Of a stretch of 64,000 nt of DNA, positions 60,829 through 64,000 are shown one piece after another (position 1 is the first letter of the stretch; each line of letters starts with the position of its first letter). Source of the DNA: VYFG01 sp965204165. Its GTDB lineage: Bacteria; Pseudomonadota; Gammaproteobacteria; Arenicellales; Poriferihabitantaceae. Where the stretch lies: assembly GCA_965204165.1 (NCBI GenBank), contig OZ241969.1, forward strand, positions 2,294,001 through 2,358,000, written 5' to 3'. Made by a program: the position numbers and the translations under genes. The notes below the pieces were generated by a model, which saw nothing but the letters and a program-made list of their open reading frames with translations, had not been told where the DNA came from and made no database searches.

Positions 60829-61776
60829 TTAGTGATTGTTGTATTGTTTGTGTGCCTCGCAAAGAAACAGAATTTTTGCTGCTGCTAAGTGTAGCGCGTA
60901 GGCAGCAACATATTCTGGGGTCTCGAGAGGTATTGAACCTTGTCCGTGACCTCCCTGCTTGTTTCTTACGTTTGGCAAACCGGACTGGAGTGTTGCTGCT
61001 AGTTGTTCAAATGATTTGCCGAGATTGCCTGGCAGTAATCCATTTTTAAGTACAATCTTGAGAAGTTTCGATGCTGTCGATCCTTCCGGATATTGCAATT
61101 TATTTTTATCGCAAATTGTCTTTAATGTGCTTTCGAAGGCATTATTAGCATTTGTAATTGCGCTCTTAGTATCTCCATCTCGATAATGTTCGTGTGCCTT
61201 CAGAAATTCTTCTCGGGGACCTTCAAATCCTTGTTGTTGGAGGAATCGAAGAGCCGGCTTTATGACTTCGGAGTGAATTAATTCCGAGTCGATTCGGATG
61301 ATCATACTTTCTTCGAAACGATATCCTACACCTGCACGTCGAAACCGCTCGTTAAGCTCATTGATGGCATCCTCAGCAGCAACAGTTATTCCGTGCCCAG
61401 TACGCTCGTGCTTATGAAATTCTCGAGCAACCTTGTCAATATACATGAAGCTCGCTTCGATAATATCGAGAGCCTTCTCAACCGAAGCGCTAAGTAGATA
61501 TTGTTCACAACGTTTGAAAGGATTTGCACCCTGACCTAGTGAGAATAGCCCGTGTTCCTGAGCCACTATTTCGTGTATTTGTTCCCATGCCCGGTTATTT
61601 TCATTAACTGTACCAAATTCAATGCCTGTATACACATGAGCTGGTCCGATAGCGTTGATCCAAATTCGAATGATCTGTATGCGTAACGAATCTGGTATAT
61701 GATCGAAAATCAGTATGTCTGAAGTTTTGCCTTCAGCGATACGCTTGCGATATGAATAAAGATCAAAAACTGCCAT
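60829..61776 (-). CDS. Abi-C domain protein, STM4504/CBY_0614 family
   Basis: The protein has 315 residues. MAVFDLYSYRKRIAEG is the typical opening of the STM4504/CBY_0614 family. The C-terminal third has the abortive infection C-terminus pattern: AHEHYRDGDTKSAITNANNAFESTLK, GLPNVRNKQGGHGQG and AAYALHLAAAKILFLCE. Such domains occur in phage-exclusion proteins and next to type I restriction genes, as here. It is 18 bp downstream of the hsdR remnant and may have been co-transcribed with it. The 219 bp after it (60610-60828) are empty. Confidence 0.8.
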   Translation of the reverse strand: MAVFDLYSYRKRIAEGKTSDILIFDHIPDSLRIQIIRIWINAIGPAHVYTGIEFGTVNENNRAWEQIHEIVAQEHGLFSLGQGANPFKRCEQYLLSASVEKALDIIEASFMYIDKVAREFHKHERTGHGITVAAEDAINELNERFRRAGVGYRFEESMIIRIDSELIHSEVIKPALRFLQQQGFEGPREEFLKAHEHYRDGDTKSAITNANNAFESTLKTICDKNKLQYPEGSTASKLLKIVLKNGLLPGNLGKSFEQLAATLQSGLPNVRNKQGGHGQGSIPLETPEYVAAYALHLAAAKILFLCEAHKQYNNH

Positions 61777-61794
61777 GACTTGGTCTCCAATAAA

Positions 61795-62988
61795 CTAGAT
61801 GTTCGGTGGCAAATTCTTTGGGCTGCCATCCGACCGTTCTGTCAAAATGAAGACATTTTCGGTCATCCAACGTCGGAAACTGTCGTTGTCAATGAATTGC
61901 TTGTATAACTGGTGGTCATCCTTGATGATCGAATTCATGGCCTGCTTGAGGGCCTTGTCGAATTCAATCCGTGCATTCTCATCATCGGAATATTTCCGGG
62001 CATTCAGGTAAGCTGAGTCAGTGGCAACGCGTTCCGGAATCGTCTCGGTGATCAGTTGCCTGATTCGGTCTTCGTCTTCCCAATCGATATTGCCGAACAG
62101 ATCGTTGAACTGGCTGATGATGTTCGATAAACGGTCCATCTCGGGGTCGGCCTGGTGTCCACCTCCACTGGTAGGTACAGGTTCAACTTTCCCATCCTCG
62201 TCGGGCAAACGGATTTTCTGTATCGCCTGTATCTCGACGCGGTAACTCTCCATATCGATAGCCTCAAGTATTCCCCTGGACAGATCCGTATCCTTCGGGG
62301 CCGGCAGCTTGGGAATCAGGAAGTTGAGAAATATCGAACGCACCTCCCAGGCGGAATGGGTCCAGGGCAGCACACAGGAGAGGAAGTTGTAGGCCCGAAC
62401 GAACGCCTTGGCCTTGCCCTTGAAATCCACCTGCTGATCCTCGTCCAGATCCTGTCGGTAGACGGCTACACAGGCATCCAGAATCGGGTCGATCTGGTCT
62501 CGGCCAGCATCGCCCAAGTATCGTTTAACAAGATCCTCGACCTGGTCAGGCGTGTAGACCTGGGCATTATCCAGGTCGGCCTGAAGGTCATGCAGCCTGT
62601 TTGGGTCTGTTTCATCGGAAAGGATGGTTGAGCGGTAAAAAGGCGTGAACGCCTCTCGAACCGTCTCCGCATCGTTCTGGAAATCCAGCACAAACACATC
62701 GTGTTTTTTCGGGTGTGCACGATTGAGGCGGGATAGGGTCTGTACCGCCTGGATACCCGACAGGGTCTTGTCCACATACATGGTGTGGAGCAGGGGTTCG
62801 TCGTATCCCGTCTGGAACTTGTCGGCGCAAACGAGAAACCGGTACGGGTGCCCCTGAAACTTCTTTGCGATACTGTTGGAAGGAAATCCGTTGAGTGAGG
62901 CTTCGCTCACCTTTGATCCACCGAAATCCCGTTCACCCGAGAAGGCCACGATGGCCTGATAGGGGCTCTTGCGTTCGACCAGATATTT
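61795..62988 (-). pseudogene. hsdR: Type I restriction enzyme R subunit, C-terminal fragment
   Basis: About 398 codons remain. The fragment starts inside the second helicase lobe (SPYQAIVAFSGERDFGG, HPYRFLVCADKFQTGYDEPLLHTM, motif VI AVQTLSRLNRAHPKKHD) and includes the full C-terminal part. The nuclease domain and first helicase lobe are missing because an insertion sequence lies immediately upstream (to the right). It cannot restrict DNA. The frame stays open a little further right, to about 63054, but I see no HsdR similarity there, so the exact junction is uncertain. Matching hsdM and hsdS are not in the window. Confidence 0.88.
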
Positions 62989-63195
62989 AGTGTCAGACAG
63001 AAAACCCCGATTTCCGACGGATTCCCGGCGTGAAAATATTTCGCCAGCATCCAGTCATTGAGTGACTCTATGGATTTCCGGGAAACAGTAGAGGGAATTG
63101 ATTGTCAGGGTGTTTCGGCCTGATTTCGGACATTGGGCTCCATGCCCACCCTGTCGGGGCGGGACTTTCAACTTCAGCTGACGAAAGCCGATCCG

Positions 63196-63999
63196 TCATG
63201 CCGCCCGTCGTCGCCGCTCGGCCTCACGGGCCCTGTCCCGGATCATCCGTCCGACGCGATGCACGTTGCATGCCAGTATCGACAGCGCCACCGTCCGCTC
63301 GAACCCCTCCACGCCATGGCTGCGCACACGGTCCAGACCCCGGTGCTCCAGATTGTGGATCGCCGACTCGATCGCCGGATGCTGTTGCCGGGCCGCCCGG
63401 AACACGGAGCCCGTCTCACGCACCCGGTCAGCCTGCGTCCAGCGGCCCTTGCGGGGCAGGACATTGTCCTCCAGCAATTCATCCAGGCAACGGCGATTCT
63501 CCGGACTGTGAAACCCCTTGTCGAAACTGCAAAGCCCCAGGTCCGGATACTTCCCCCTGGCCTCCTCCACCATCGGCACCGCGATCTCCACATCGCTTTC
63601 CTTCCACATCACCCGATGGTGCAGCAGCAGGCCGTGCTGGTCTTCCAGAACGCAGACCGGAACCCCCAGTTCCACCGGGCGGCCCACCTTCCCCTTCGAG
63701 ATCCAGCGCGTATGGGGCTCGAAGATCGAGTAGATCTTCTCGCCCTGGGGAATCGTCTCCCCCCGCAGCAACCGACGGTCCACCTGGTCCGAAAGCCGGG
63801 CGGCATACCACAGATACTGCCGGATCCGGTTCATCCGAACCAGCCGGCACTCCACCCTTGCCATCCCGGCAAGAACATCCAAAGTGCCATCGGCCTGGGC
63901 AATCAATTGCCGGGCGGCATCGAGAAAACCCTTCACCCGCTCCGGGCGGCCGTGCGCATCACGCGCCCGTCGAACCCCGTTGAACAGGCGCTTCAGCTT
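63196..63999 (-). CDS. ISNCY/IS5-like DDE transposase, 5' end outside the window
   Basis: At least 267 codons are visible and the frame is open to the right edge. KLKRLFNGVRRARDAHGRPERV and FLDAARQLIAQADGTL are typical of the N-terminal half of this transposase group. The core has HTRWISKGKVGRPVELGV, CSFDKGFHSPENR (acidic site) and a C-terminal ESAIHNLEHRGLDRVRSHG (E) followed by LSILACNVHRVGRMI. The left end of the element lies somewhere in 62989-63195 and could not be fixed. It truncates hsdR. Confidence 0.82.
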   Translation of the reverse strand, partial: KLKRLFNGVRRARDAHGRPERVKGFLDAARQLIAQADGTLDVLAGMARVECRLVRMNRIRQYLWYAARLSDQVDRRLLRGETIPQGEKIYSIFEPHTRWISKGKVGRPVELGVPVCVLEDQHGLLLHHRVMWKESDVEIAVPMVEEARGKYPDLGLCSFDKGFHSPENRRCLDELLEDNVLPRKGRWTQADRVRETGSVFRAARQQHPAIESAIHNLEHRGLDRVRSHGVEGFERTVALSILACNVHRVGRMIRDRAREAERRRRAA

Positions 64000-64000
64000 C

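Overview
The window looks like a piece of a GC-rich gammaproteobacterial chromosome. Housekeeping gene order supports this: yebC-ruvC-ruvA-ruvB-ybgC-tolQRAB-pal-cpoB followed by tRNA-Lys(UUU), the MnmC fusion enzyme, and RapA with SrkA. The genus cannot be named from sequence alone. The chromosome is heavily invaded by transposable elements.

Layout. 1-7.4 kb: core genes (pmbA, rppH, a CysL-like LysR regulator, a YccA/BI-1 membrane protein, a sugar nucleotidyltransferase, an FmdB zinc ribbon, aspS). 7.4-15.1 kb: a nest of four transposable elements between aspS and yebC, whose borders can be set to the base from inverted repeats and target-site duplications (TSDs). 15.2-24.4 kb: yebC, ruvCAB, the Tol-Pal operon and tRNA-Lys. 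25-34 kb: a flavin reductase, an aldehyde dehydrogenase, a PLP fold-II enzyme, and a convergent branched-chain-type amino acid ABC transporter (livK-G-F-H-M order). 34-42 kb: mnmC, a GIY-YIG protein, sprT, rapA, srkA and a YbaK-like deacylase. 42.4-43.2 kb: a decayed tyrosine recombinase. 43.4-47.8 kb: four consecutive genes matching the beta-hydroxyaspartate cycle (bhcA-bhcB-bhcC-bhcD), preceded by an IclR-type palindrome. 47.9-50.1 kb: VOC, haloacid dehalogenase-type and alpha/beta hydrolase genes on the other strand. 50.3-64 kb: an accessory region with an IS66-like transposon, a small related non-autonomous element, hypothetical genes of lower GC, an IS5-type element, an Abi-C protein, a truncated type I restriction subunit and another transposase running off the right edge.

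Most interesting observation: three transposons here carry a second, tightly coupled gene predicted or suspected to act on DNA. An ISAs1-type element (13008-15122) has a DUF4338 (DruA-like) domain fused in frame to its transposase, which then continues through a perfect A AAA AAG -1 slippery site. An IS66-like element (50300-53403) has a full-length DUF4338 gene overlapping its transposase by 4 bp. A second IS66-like element (10093-12383) has a DNA adenine methylase 4 bp ahead of its transposase. The same DUF4338 module joined to two unrelated transposase families suggests a transposition accessory module rather than a stand-alone Druantia defence system. A second system of note is the BHAC operon, which would turn two glyoxylates into oxaloacetate without carbon loss.
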